In this document: piece by piece, positions 44,829 to 56,941 of the stretch
Layout: every line of letters begins with the position of its first letter
Numbering within the stretch: position 1 is the stretch's first letter
DNA from: Blasia pusilla
Taxonomy: Eukaryota > Marchantiophyta > Marchantiopsida > Blasiales
Length of the DNA stretch: 64,000 bases
Reading direction: 5' to 3'
Assembly (NCBI GenBank): GCA_050084515.1
Contig: CM114275.1
Span: 12,648,001 to 12,712,000 of the forward strand
The notes under the pieces: model-generated
What the model saw: the letters and a program-made list of their open reading frames with translations, nothing else
What the model was told of the DNA's origin: nothing
Databases searched by the model: none
Program-made: the position numbers and the translations under genes

Positions 44829-46600
44829 TGCAGTATTGGTACGGTCTCCCCCTCCGTAACCGGTCTCGTGTAGATGATTGCGCAGCCTTGTAGATGTCGT
44901 TCTTATGTTTCCAGGCGACGCCGTAGGGTTTATTTGACTGGAGTACGACTGCATTACGAGGATCTACGGAGGAACGACACCGCGCTAGTCCTTCTCACCG
45001 ATCAATGCACCGCTTTTTGACTGAATCCGGAGTATGGTTACCATCGTTCGTTTCCACCACTGGCACATGCTGACTGATACGGGAGTTTGTGATGTTGTGT
45101 TGGCAGGCTTCGGTGTCTGTAGTGAGGATGCTGATTCACCTTGGGTCGTTCCTGAACATGACACTGGAGTCTTAGCCTCATTGGGTCGCCTCGCCGGGGT
45201 TTCTGCAGTGTTTAAGAAATTGGCGTGACAAGCGTCGAAGTACGCAGAAGCATCCTGACGGGTTATCTTGTGTACGTCGTCTTCACATCAGAAGGCGGGA
45301 GACTTTCTCTTCTACGGTGCTCCTTTCTAGAGAAGGAGCCACAAAAAACTCATAAAAGTGCAAAAAAATCTGACAAAGAACGGGAGGATTAGAGAGGGGG
45401 AGGGGGGTGGTTTTTCTAGTTAATTTGTGAGGAGTGGGGTTACGAGGGGCCTTTCACCTGGGACTTTGATGCAGCTTTTCACGATCCTTTGAATTACACC
45501 GAATACACCGGCTGAGCATGTTTCTTCGAGTTCATCTTTATGGGAGTTGGATCATGTCGGTGAATACAGTCCGCCTAGGATAGCTGCGCTGGGACAGATC
45601 TTGGAGAATCTCGTCAAAAGGACCCCGCGTTGAACAAGTGGACCCTTCGGCGTGCGCATCTACAAGCTCATGGTTCGGAATTGGCCGAGAACGCCACAAT
45701 TGCGTGAGCTCCACGGGAAGCAGCGACGGGGAGCAATTCGTCTCAGATTCCTTGTCTCGCTCCTTAAGAAAGAAATCTGGCGGCTCGGCATTCGATTCTG
45801 CGCAATGTTACGTTCCGGACCTGTGGGTGCTGCTGACGTTCGGCTTCTTTTTATTCCGTGGATCTTAGATGGTGGCTCGGCTTCACCCAGAGACATCAGC
45901 AGGAAGTCCTGTGCGTGACACAGTGAATCTTCAGAAGCAGACGGGGAGTTTTTGGTGGCAGTGAGGTGAATATTTCCGCTTGTTACGTTTCCAAGTGGTC
46001 TCAATGCTCTTTATGTTCGTAGGTAACTTCAGGACATGACTAGACATCGCTAAGCGTCAGAGAAGGACTTCAGCATTCATCGGGGACCCTGGGTTGTAAA
46101 TGTAACTCCCACTTATCCCAGAATGAGAGGCGATACTAGGGTAGTAAGGTTAGTTGCTTGTGTAGATGGTCAGATTTTTGAAGATTGAATTTGAGCGGGG
46201 CATTCCTACCTGTCATAAGTAGCAGCTACAGAGGTTTATATCCCTCAGGGAGAAATTATCACGACTGCTGCCCATCTATGGTGAGCTTTCTAGACAGAAT
46301 CTTTTTGGATGGACTCTCGTCTCCTCTCTGCCACTACATGCTTGTCACATCATGGTCATCCGAAGACAGGAGGGTGTCCAAATCAGATCGATCACCCGTT
46401 GTGTGCTGAATCCTGCACCGAGAGGTGGTCTCATCCCGGCCCTCTAGTCACAAGTGTGTCCATGTCACACACGTCCTCCATGGCAAGGACCACTCAGCCA
46501 CCATGAGATTACTGGCAGCAATTACAGATACAGTAATCTGATTTATATTCTTTTATTTGGAGCTTCTTACCTTCAATTGTTCAAAATAAAGCTGAAAGGA
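44829..46600 (+). other. Downstream flank, possible long 3' untranslated region of the LBD gene
   Basis: Single-copy-looking, moderately GC-rich DNA without transposon marks. An AATAAA polyadenylation-type hexamer is at 46585-46590. Frames of up to 114 codons (45660-46004, minus) are unrecognised. That the transcript runs this far is only a possibility. Confidence 0.3.
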
Positions 46601-49600
46601 GGAAAGGTATGCAAAAGATGAGTCGTACCTAAACATTAGTCCTAGAGTTGGATTTTTGCGTATCTCGTAGGATCACATTTCATGGAACTGTCCTCAACAC
46701 CCTCATCATGGCGTTGTTGACCGAACCTGTTCCAAGAGGTCAGATGGGAAGAGGTGTGCTAGATAGTGGCGCCGTAGTTTGTGCAGCATTGTTGATCTAG
46801 TTTTCCAACGCCAGTCAAGAAGTTATGAATGTAGATTTAGTCAGAAACTCCATATCCGCAACTCATGCGATATGTCCTGCATTGAGTTGGAGAGATCGGC
46901 TAGGGCAATTTCCCTAGCAGAAATTGATTTTACCATTGCTCTTAATTATCACTCGCATGGTGAGGTCATTGCATACTTTCTTGGTTGTCCATATGTCGTG
47001 CATTTTCAAGGAAACGTCACTTCTAACGGTGAGAGAGGTGAGGAACAGGTGCGGGAGACTCGGGGACTCGTGGAAAGGGAGGAGGTAGACACGAACCCAG
47101 ATATGATGTCTCCTTAGAAAGAAACCCCGTAATGGTCAAGCACTTGGCTTCTCAGGCCACTGGAGATGTCAGCCGAGTAGACGAGGACTTACGGTACGGT
47201 GAGAGCTCGGACGAAGTAGGCTGTCTTTCGTTGGTGACCTCCCGTGCCGTTTTCAAGATTTTCGTTCGCGGAATAAGGTATTTTATGATGTCTGTTACTG
47301 TTGTCGCCCGTTCCTCTTCAACATACGAGAGCTGACGCGGTGGAATTGTGTAATCAGTCCGAAGTTACTGCGCTGAATCTCCCTCCCTTGCGCGTTCCAC
47401 CGATTTGGATATCGTGTTACTTTTGTACCACTCCTCACCAATCCTACCTCGCGATGTCTGCTGAATTCGATGTCGGTATACATCTGATCTTCATATGGAG
47501 ATTGCTCAGCGGGAGTTGTCAAGACAAGACTTCCGGTTCTCTTGACCGAATCTGTTCGGCGCCCTGTTCTTGTCAGAAGGATGGGTCATCGTGCTTATTG
47601 AGCGATTCTGCGAGTCTGAGCTTGTCTCGCTCCCATGTCATGTCATCTTCAGCGAAATAGGCGTCCCGCTGTGTCTCAACAGCCAAGTAGGACGTCTGTC
47701 CGTGACCATGCTTGGCGGACGGGGGCGGTTTCTTATACCTGACGGCTACTCGTAAGCCCTCTTTCTGCTCTCCGATTCCGGGCGGCAGTGACCGCGCCTC
47801 AATCGAGGAGCCGAGAGCCCTCCCGAATCCTCACGGTAAGCGCACCTGAGCCAATGTCGGAGACTCCGTATGTGGAAACTGTCAGCCTGCTCGCCTCCCT
47901 CCTCCCTACGACCCAGGTATTCGTGTGTCTCACCTTCACCGAGCTGCGAGCCAGTTATTCTTGAAAGTACCGCTGTCGTGCCGCACCTCATCTCAGTGTG
48001 CGCCCCAGCAGGTCCTAGAATCTCCATCCTTCGAATCCACATCTGATGGCTGATGTGCGCCTCAACCACGCGTGGCTCACTTTTCCGCTCAGAATTGATA
48101 GATGAGAATCCCATTTTTGTCGAGTCGTGTGGTAGGAGTAGAATCGGTTACAGTGACATCATCTGACCAAGGAGCAACCGCCGAGCTCGGCCTCATCCTC
48201 CTCATCACTCAACTTCCAGTGTCAATCTCGGTCAAACCTACTGTACCTCGCTGGACCCCTCACTCTCCTCGCCATCTCCACTCCCAGTACAAGAACCGGT
48301 GGTACATCCTGCTTTCTAGTGTAGTTCTCACGAAAATCACTCGAATTCGGATCCTCGACTAGGGGTGAACCTCGTAGACTCGTCGATATCTCTCTCCGGT
48401 CGTCCATAATCCCACAGACTGTCGTCTTAAATCCTTTCTGTGCCTGACATGTCCGACTTGGCTATCCATGATAATGACGGAGATGCTTAAGATTCTAAGA
48501 AGAGTGCCACCATGAAGGATGTAGTGAATTTGTGAAACTGTCAAAACGTACACACAAGTGTCCAGAACCAGCAGACCAGATTTGTTCTAGACAGGAGTGA
48601 TTGGTCCTTCTAGAGAATGTTATCACAATGATAATTTAATCTTAAACCTAAATGCGTGTATTAATGATATGTTCTATCATCAATAAGCTCGAATCAATAA
48701 TTGCAGCTGGTGTGGGCGAGTTGCCAGGGTCCATAGGCGAATTCATGAGGCCACTCGGTACTCTGGTTACAAGGACCATCAGTACCGCCCGTCATCAAGC
48801 TCCTTGATTGTTGCATTAGAAGCTAATCCCGCGCGCCCACAACGGTTTAGCCCGACGAACGCCAGTTGTCGCCCTAGTTCCGCGTGTCGTCGCCGCCCGA
48901 TCCTCACGGTGTGCTCCGAGAGGAAGGCTGGAAGATCCCCTGTACTGCAATCACATGGATCCTGAATCCGTTCAAAAAAGAACGAGCTTTAGTCACCACC
49001 CTCGCGGGTTTCTGGTGCCGGGGAGGCCCCGGATATGATCTGCTGGACTGCCCCTCGTGATATAGCGGAGCCCCGTGGCATTACTCGTGTCGTTCGAGAG
49101 GCGTACTCGCGACACGCAGCCGTCGCGTTTGAGACTAATCAGGTCCGTGACGGACCACTAAGCCACGTGAATTCTCCTCTTCGTTGCCGAAGCGGAAACC
49201 CCGCGCAATAATCTTCATCCTCTTCCTTCCTCTTCTTCACCTCCTCCTTCGCTCGTTCGCGATTGCCCCGTGACCCGTTCCGAACCGATGGCCCTCATGG
49301 AACCCAAGGCTTCTTCGGCTATCCCAAATGTTTCTTTTTAATGAGTTCGTTCGTGCGAGCACATTTTTCTTAGAGCGAATTCTCTCAGCCCGAACAGAAC
49401 ATGCTCTTTCGTTGATGCCTCGTCTAGAAGTGGTTCCCACTCATCATGTAAGGAAGGGGAGGTAATTATGGTCAACATTCTCATTAACCTATTATTAGTG
49501 TGACGATCTTCTAACGACAAAATTCCTTCGTAGAAAGTGATGTGAATAGAGAGAGAGTCCGGTTGGCTGTGTAGGAATCTTTTATGTTTCTTAAATCATC
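46601..49600. other. Rest of the GC-richer island, no gene recognised
   Basis: Composition stays balanced to about 49.5 kb. Frames of 112 codons (46779-47117, plus), 119 codons (47301-47660, plus) and 122 codons (47746-48114, minus) overlap antisense frames and match no family I know. Unrecognised exons cannot be excluded. Confidence 0.35.
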
Positions 49601-50297
49601 CGAATAGTTATGAAAAAACGTTTTTTGTTCCGCAGATGGCTTTGGTTCAAGGACCCACGGCTATGAGCTAAGCGTTGATCAATGATAAATTGTTGATAGC
49701 CTCCCACAGCCTATTCATCCTGGGTTAGGTGAGAGTCGAGTTAAGCGGGGACGGACACTTGGACAAAAATGAGCTCACATGACAAAATCCAACTCGAGAC
49801 TTGTCGTTTCGCCGGGGATAGTTGCCCATTATGCTACAACCTCATGCACACTTGCATGGAGAACGTAAAGATATCATTCTCATTCCACAAGGGAATTTGG
49901 AAGAGACATTAGAGTTAACTCAACCTCGGGTTAGAAAACCCGAGGATGAATAGGCGCGAGGTTCCCACCCGATACTCCATGAACCCCTTATTTGATCGAA
50001 TTTACCTTTTTGCTTTAAATTCAAATTTAAAACCAATCTTTAGAATTTAAATTAAAAAGGAGATGAGATTATTTTCTTTTTCAAAGGGACTTAACAAATC
50101 ATAATGTTCTAAGAGATCATGCAATCATTTATGTCACCCACATGACATATTAACAAGGTTGTGTGTTGTCATGCCTTTTAGATATGATCAAAGAGTATCA
50201 TTATGGCAAAGCCAAGGAGGTCGGATGTCAGGCTTGATAGGTCAACGATGACCTTTAGAAGGGGAGGGCAATCTGATTGAGTCAGTTACGGGTTACC
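49601..50297. other. Return to AT-rich repeat territory
   Basis: GC falls from about 49.95 kb. No gene or repeat end recognised. Confidence 0.4.
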
Positions 50298-50305
50298 CCC
50301 TACTT

Positions 50306-50590
50306 CAGGGTTGCACACGGACATGTCCATGTCCACATACTGATGTCTCTCCTAATGACAGACATGTCCGTGTGGGCTGCATACCCATGGCCCGCACCGA
50401 GCCCGCCCAAAGCCTGCCGACCCGGGCTAACAGAGCCCGCACCCGTTGCGTGGCCCACCAGGGCCCGTGGCAGGCCCGCAACCATGCCCACAGGGCGGGC
50501 TATGTGCAGGCCCCCTACATGCCATCTGCCCGCTATGCAAGCCCTGTGCGGGCCCTGAGCCCGCCATGGAGTACCTCTGCCTTAGAAGTA
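50306..50590 (+). mobile_element. hAT-like short element, 3' end lost
   Basis: Left end CAGGGTTGCACACGGACATG, then GACATGTCCGTG and the GC-type interior (GAGCCCGC, GCGTGGCCCACC) shared with the 17.3-kb copy. No right terminus or matching duplication to CCCTACTT was found, so it is truncated. The frames of 93 and 104 codons here are compositional. Confidence 0.75.
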
Positions 50591-50659
50591 TAGCGGACAC
50601 GTCGGGTTCTAGAGAGCAAGATTGGATCCTACGACAAGCCTTATAAAAAAATGATGACT

Positions 50660-50905
50660 CACATGTTACGAGTCTAGGAGGGTGGTAAAGTACAAGTGGT
50701 GATTCATCCTTCACAAAGAGCTTAGAGCACAATTGGTGCAACTCTACAACATGCCTACAAGGAGTTAGGGAATTTTGGAGTCAAATAGACGTATAACTTG
50801 CTCCAAGAAGAGTATTGGTGGTATGGCATGGAGACAATGTATGAAAATTTTCCCCAATTAAGTGCATGGTGGGTGATAGAATCAAAGCTTCCTTTAATAT
50901 TTCCA
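50660..50905 (+). pseudogene. Ty3/gypsy integrase zinc-domain relic
   Basis: The plus-strand frame from about 50738 reads HAYKELGNFGVK, a stop, then TYNLLQEEYWWYGMETMYENF. After a one-base frame change it reads CMVGDRIKASF. This follows the H2C2 zinc domain at the start of gypsy integrases, whose usual text has two His in the first part and two Cys in the last. Here the His before FG is Asn and one Cys is Gly, and there is an in-frame stop, so it is dead. It ends about 60 bases before LTR-A copy 5, so the catalytic core is missing. Confidence 0.72.
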
Positions 50906-50962
50906 TAGTATATCTAATATTTCTTTTCAATTATCATTTCAATATTCAGTAGATGTAGAAGA

Positions 50963-51970
50963 TGTCGTGCGCATACAAATCGCTACACAATATACATCAC
51001 TGGTTACATCCATACCACACACGGGTAGATCCATACATGTACAGAAATCAACTCACACATATACATGGAGATCACACAACGGTGCGGGGAGGGCGGGGAA
51101 GAGGGGAGTGTCGCGGCTCGCCGCCCTATGCGCTCTCCGGCCGCGACTCTCCCCCGGCCCCGGCTCCCGACTCCGACTCTCGCGATCTAACCCTAGGTAG
51201 TTGTTTGCGCAATAGCCCTAGCCGCCTTTACATGATAGCCCCCTAGCGGCTAGAAGTCCTCAACCTACTTCTCTCTTTACACTCCTGCTATGCGACGTGC
51301 CCTCCACGCTCCAAAAGTACTCTACGCTGCACCCAAGCGCTCCTGCCCGACCCCCACTCTGCAGTTGTCCCTCCTTACCCGCACCAGCAAGATCTTAGAA
51401 GAAAAACGGACATCACTTCTGTGCATAACTTTCCGAACAAAAAATGCCAACCAGCGTATGTAGGGGCTCCCCACCGAGGCAATTCGCTTGCCTACCTCCA
51501 AACAACGAATTCCCACCAGCCCTCTGACATCTTTCTCATGTAAAAATAAAGAGTAGTAAAAAAGGCACACCCGGCCTAAAACTCCACTCCTCAATCTACA
51601 TTGGCATATCGAGCCTTATCCACCCTGTGTTATCAAGGAATCCAAACGCTAGCACCTAGTCCTAACTCACACACATGAGCAAGAATGGTACCCCAACGGC
51701 CCAACATGAGAAAATGGCTTGGGAAAGCCATCTTCCTCCCTTATATAGGGCTGGCCCCCTAAAAATAGCTATCCTCCTGGAAACCCACGCGCACAAGTTA
51801 CCACGTGTGGGTGACTTGCTCAACAAGTCACCCGGCTGTGAAAGACCTCAATAGGAAAGTTTTCAGAAACGACATTCTTGACACAACGGACCTATCCTCA
51901 ACCTCATCTGACACCTCAAGACAAAGTTACACTCAAGACAGTCCGTTGGCTCCTATGCTCAGATGTGACA
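50963..51970. repeat. LTR-A copy 5 (about 1.0 kb)
   Basis: TGTCGTGCGC at the left and AGATGTGACA at the right give TG...CA ends matching copy 1. Shared blocks: 'ctccactcctcaatctac', 'ggcatatcgagcc', 'aaaaatagctatcctcc', 'gcgcacaagttac', 'ctcaacaagtc', 'acaaagttacactcaa'. A TATA-like TTATATAGG is near 51.74 kb. It contains a GC-rich middle of about 450 bp (51078-51540) absent from copy 1. The 5-bp flanks (GAAGA and AAGAA) do not match cleanly. Confidence 0.7.
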
Positions 51971-53528
51971 AAGAAATTCCTCTTGAAGTAACATGCATTC
52001 GCAAATCTTGCTTTTTCAACAATACTTCAAAATAGTTTGGGTTCAACGTATAAACTATGGAGACAATAGTTAAATCTCACACATATCACTATAAAGTAAC
52101 TCCCAAACCATTCTTTGTAATGCTTGTAATGGAGGTTGGAGAAGAGAAAGAAATTTTTTATCATGTGGGAGTTCAATTATCACATGTTAACCCCCTAAAA
52201 GAGTCTTCATCAAAACAACAAAAGGTCGTGCTCAACGAGGAAGTTTATGTTGTTGGTAATTATTCTTGATCAATCACACTCATTATCAATATTTCTTCTC
52301 AATAGATATTTTGTACTTTTGATATATTCAATTAATTTTCTCTAACATTAAGCATCTACATTTATGAATTCATTAACCTACCTCATGATATATAGTATTT
52401 GCATAAATTCTTTATATTTTCTTCTATACTACTCACGTAGAAAAGAGCTCTTATGAGAGTATGTCTAAACATCATGATTCCACAAGTGGATTACATGCCA
52501 TCATGGAGTAATTGAAGAAAGATTTTCTCAATTATGATCAAAATCTTACGTTCTTTTTGGGACCAATAAGAAATTTAGGTTAAAGAAAATCCTTTTTTGA
52601 AGGTGTTGAACAGAGATTATGTAACTTGAGCTAATGGAAATTTTTGTTCTATGATAATCTATGTTTGTTACAAGGAAACTTTTAATATTAGTTTAAGTAA
52701 AAAGAAAGATAGACGTTGAGTATTCATTGCTATTCCACATATGTTTTTGCGAATTGAAAAAAAATCAAAATTTTAATACAGCTTTAACATCTTCATTGGT
52801 ATGGCCAAGGATAGGAAACCCCGAATTAAGTTGCTTAAGAACATCCTTGTGAATAAGAAGTATCAAGTATGCCATGATGTAAATTCTCGTGTCATCTTTT
52901 CCAAAATTATCCATTTACATATTGACAATGAGCACTTTTGGCCATTTCCTTAAACCCTCCTCTAGAGTCTTAGCCAACTATAGGCAATATAGATTAGCCC
53001 ATGTAGCTTTCTTCTTCCTCTTAAGAACTATGAATTGGAGTTTGGTCAAGGCCACTCAACAACTTATTTATTTATTTATTTCTTTCTTTATTCCCCTATC
53101 ATTACTCTTGAAACTTCAAATCATCTTTTCCAATGATCAAATAGTCTAGTTAGCTCCTTCCTTGTAAAATCGTCTATATATTAGATTGTGCATGATCCAC
53201 GGTAATACTTCAAGGATGCTTATAATTACATGAAAAATATTCATTTAGAGAAATATTAAATCCTTATAAATTTCTCACGATAAATACTCTTACGTCGTTC
53301 AATAGAAGAAAACAGCTACATTAGAACTTGGGTTTTGAATATCATACTCATAAATGTTATTTCTATAATAGAAAAAGAATGATTAGAAAGTCTATAAAGT
53401 TGACCAATAATTTTACTTAATTAAGTTGGAACTTATAAGCTCCAATTTAGTGTAAAATTAAATTCTGATTATGCTATTGAAGAAAATTAGAGGTAGTTAA
53501 AAATATTATATGTTTAGAAATTTAGTTT
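51971..53528. other. AT-rich stretch, no gene recognised
   Basis: A 70-codon frame at 52057-52269 and an 86-codon frame at 52889-53149 look weakly protein-like but are not recognised. Retroelement debris is likely. Confidence 0.4.
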
Positions 53529-53840
53529 AGACCCGCGCTAACGAAGCTCGCAGGCCCGCATGGCAAGCTAGGGGCAGGCTCACGGCTTGTGCGGGCTTCA
53601 GTCCGCCCAATTGGAGCCAAGCCTGCCTTACGGGCCTCGTTGCAGATCTGCCATGGGCCCCACAATGGGAGCGGGCTTCGTTAGCGCGGGTCTACGCAGC
53701 ATGCTTGAGCCCGCCCAATGGCAACCAAGCTTGCCTTGTTGGCCTTGTTGCGGGCCTGCCATGGGCCCCACAATGGGTGCGGGATTTGTTAGCGCGGGTC
53801 TACGCAACGGGCTGGATTTGTCTGTTTCCGTGCAACCTTA
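53529..53840 (+). mobile_element. hAT-like short element, 5' end lost, interior duplicated
   Basis: The right end is a good family tail (TTTCCGTGCAACCTTA at 53825-53840) but no left terminus is present. The GC-type interior holds two tandem units of about 108 bp, each with CATGGGCCCCACAATGGG and TTAGCGCGGGTCTACGC. The first 19 bases are an exact inverted copy of 53675-53693. Confidence 0.75.
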
Positions 53841-56645
53841 TGAATAAGCAACGATTCCAACTAGATTGATGAGATTTATTTATAAGATTGACCTCCACAA
53901 GTAATTACTAATTAGGAAGAGTTGAAAGAGTGGAAGATCATATATATTTTTTGCCATGCTCTTTGGGGGGTCTAATTTCTATACTATCCATATTATTATG
54001 AATTGTGCAAAGATATAACTTTAAATTGGCCATAGATGACACTTTTTTTATGATGCATTTTCTTCTAATGAATCTAATATCTTGTTCACCATACATCTTA
54101 GTCGTAGTATCAACTTTGAATACTCACTTAAAAATGTTCCAATGATAGATAATTCCCATTGTATGTGGTTGAGGAACCTTCAAAGATTTCTTCAAACATA
54201 AAGTAAAGAGAGTCATACTCGAATCGATTGTTATGGATAATTCTCTTGTACTAGATTTATTTTCAACATATTTGCTTTTGCAAGAAACCCAAAGTATTCT
54301 TCCTCTAAACATATCACATCACAAATGCAAAATTCCATATACCATGGCCTGAATGTTATCTTTTTAAATGATATTTTAACTCCCAAAATTGAGTTTAATA
54401 AAATATAATACCTTTTATTATAATCTGCGCGGTTGAATGTACAAAATTCACGAGACTCCAAAGATGTATGGAAATGTGGAACTAATACGCAGTGTGTAAG
54501 TCTTATGATTAGCTCTTAGAACTAAACGTTCCTATCAAATTTTCTTTAGTTCTAACTTCCAAATGAATCATCCAAGAAAGGAATCATATTTTTGTGGTTT
54601 CATGTCAAACGAAGTTTCCTTTTTCCCACAATTCACAATTTATGTTTATATGTATGAACCCATTTCCATGCCCATTATTTAATTAAAACTTTTTTTGACC
54701 AACTTTCTCATTAATTTAGATTATTTAAGAGTACTTGTGACTTTATTGTACCAACTTTAAGTTATCCACTTATTACTTTCCATCAATATTGAACTTAAGT
54801 TCTATTTTTTGATAAGTATATTGTTGTCCAAATTATTTACGGCCCCTCAGATACTCCCCATTTTTTTTCCTCTCCATGTAGGCTATCCATGTATCCTCCA
54901 CACATGTTTACTCATGATTAGTTTCTCTCCCACCCCTCTCAAAGGGTAGCAAACTGGTTTTCAAAATTTTGATTTCACATTCTATAGAATAAAGTAAAAT
55001 AGGTGAAATAGCTCAAATTTGAAACTAGTCAAATATTCTATGAGAAAAAATGGTTCAGCATTTAAGTATGTCAAGTTTGATCTATTTCAAGTCTCATCAA
55101 AGCTTTGTTCATTACACTAGAACCAACTGTCGTTTTATATTTTTAAGATTTATTAAAAAAAATAGTTTCTTAGTAGAGGGTATAAGATCATTAAGATTCG
55201 AGCATTTAGATGAATTTCTTCAAATATTTAAAAATATATAAAATAGTTATAAGCCTTGTTGTTTTCAATGGCTCCAGTACCATGATTGATATCAATCAAC
55301 GTATATTTGTACTTCAATATTTCCTTTGTGAACTTTGTCTTCGTGGATGCAAAACAAATTCTTGTAGGTAAAATAATGTCCCCTTGACTTATTTTTCCCA
55401 AAAAGAATATCCATATTGTTGTTTCCAATCATCAATTATGCCTTTTTCTTTCCAAATTACATAGTACATTGTTCCTTATAAGGAATTCGTACGATTCAAG
55501 AATTAAGCGATTCAAAATCCTATCAATCAATGTATTTTTATTCATAATAAAATTTAGATTTAAAATAATTAATATTCTCATATTCCTAAAAAATTCCATA
55601 AAAAGGTAAGTGAAGGGATATTTTTCTTCAGCTTGATATTAAAAGTTACAAAAAAAACATGTAAGAATCCTTGGAAATATGGACCATTACCAATTTATTC
55701 TTTTTAAAGAGTTCCAAGATCCCTCTAGCTACAATGTCTCTTAAACATGCAAGAATATATTTTTCAAAACTATCTAATATTTGGAGACTAATCTAGGAAA
55801 TTACTGTAATTTTTTCATAATTGGATGACTATCCAAATCCACTTTATAAGAATATAACCATTAAATATAAAGCCTATCTAGCTAAGCTTGATGTAAAGTT
55901 GATGTACCCTCATTTTGGAAAGTTATCAAATCTTTGCTTATATTGTTGATTTACTATTGAATGTCATATTCTCGAAATCTTTGAAAGTTTAGCTAATGAC
56001 CCAACTTTGAAATTTGAATTAATGCTCTACTTTATAGTAAAAAAGGGGCCAAAATTTGGTGGTGCATCATAATATGTTAACATCTTAATCTATCTTATTA
56101 ATATTGTAGAGAGCCCCTTTGATTTTCAAACTCCTCTTCTCTTACATCTGATATTTTTAGCCATTCACATCTTGACACATATCCTTGATAATTTAGAGTC
56201 ATTTTTGGGATAACTCAAGTGAGGGGTCGGTTTGGGGTGTATGGGTATAGATTTGGGACTAGTTACGGAGACTGCTCATAGGTAATTCAAATTATCCAAC
56301 AATAGGCTTTAATTTCTATGTCTCTTGAAGTTCCCGAGAATGAATTTGATTTTTATCCATTTTATCATGAATGATGCAAAGAGATTACGAAAGATGTTAT
56401 GCTATTGGTAACATTACCTTTATGATTTATAACCATCTTTTTAAATTGAGAGTTTTTTCAAGAGTTTTTTAGATATTCAAGGAAATTTTAAAATTCAATC
56501 AAATCTAAAATACATCATTACAAATTATAAGTTTTCGTTGATCTCTCTAAGGATATTAATTTCTTACAAAAATTTGGGAGACAAAATTATATTTTGTATT
56601 TTCCTCCATTTTCCAAATTAGATTGATGGTGTATGTACTTTCCAT
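53841..56645. other. AT-rich intergenic DNA, no gene recognised
   Basis: Frames are short and Lys/Phe/Ile-rich. No terminal repeats or domains recognised. Confidence 0.45.
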
Positions 56646-56941
56646 GAAGGTTGCGTAGGAATGGAGAAGTCTGGACACGCCGCCCAAGTACTCACGGCCC
56701 ATATGATGGGCCGCATCTAAGCCCGCTGAGCCCATGGTGTAGATCCACAGGATTGGCATGGCTGCGGGTTGATCAATGGCCAAAAAACCGGTGTCAGCGC
56801 TATAGACTCGACCAGCCCGGGCCTCCGCCACTGACTCGGTAGGCTCAAGGGCCGGCTTTTGTGCGTACCCAGGCTTGGATATGTTCGTCCTAGGGGCAGA
56901 CATAAGTCGGCATGGACGGACTTTTTCCGTGTGCAACCCTG
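56646..56941 (-). mobile_element. hAT-like short element (296 bp), 7 of 8 target bases match
   Basis: Left end GAAGGTTGCG, right end the complement of CAGGGTTGCACACGG. Flanks CTTTCCAT (56638-56645) and CTCTCCAT (56942-56949) differ at one base. Head motifs (CCTAGGGG, GACATAAGTC) are on the right, so it is inverted. GC-type interior. Confidence 0.87.
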
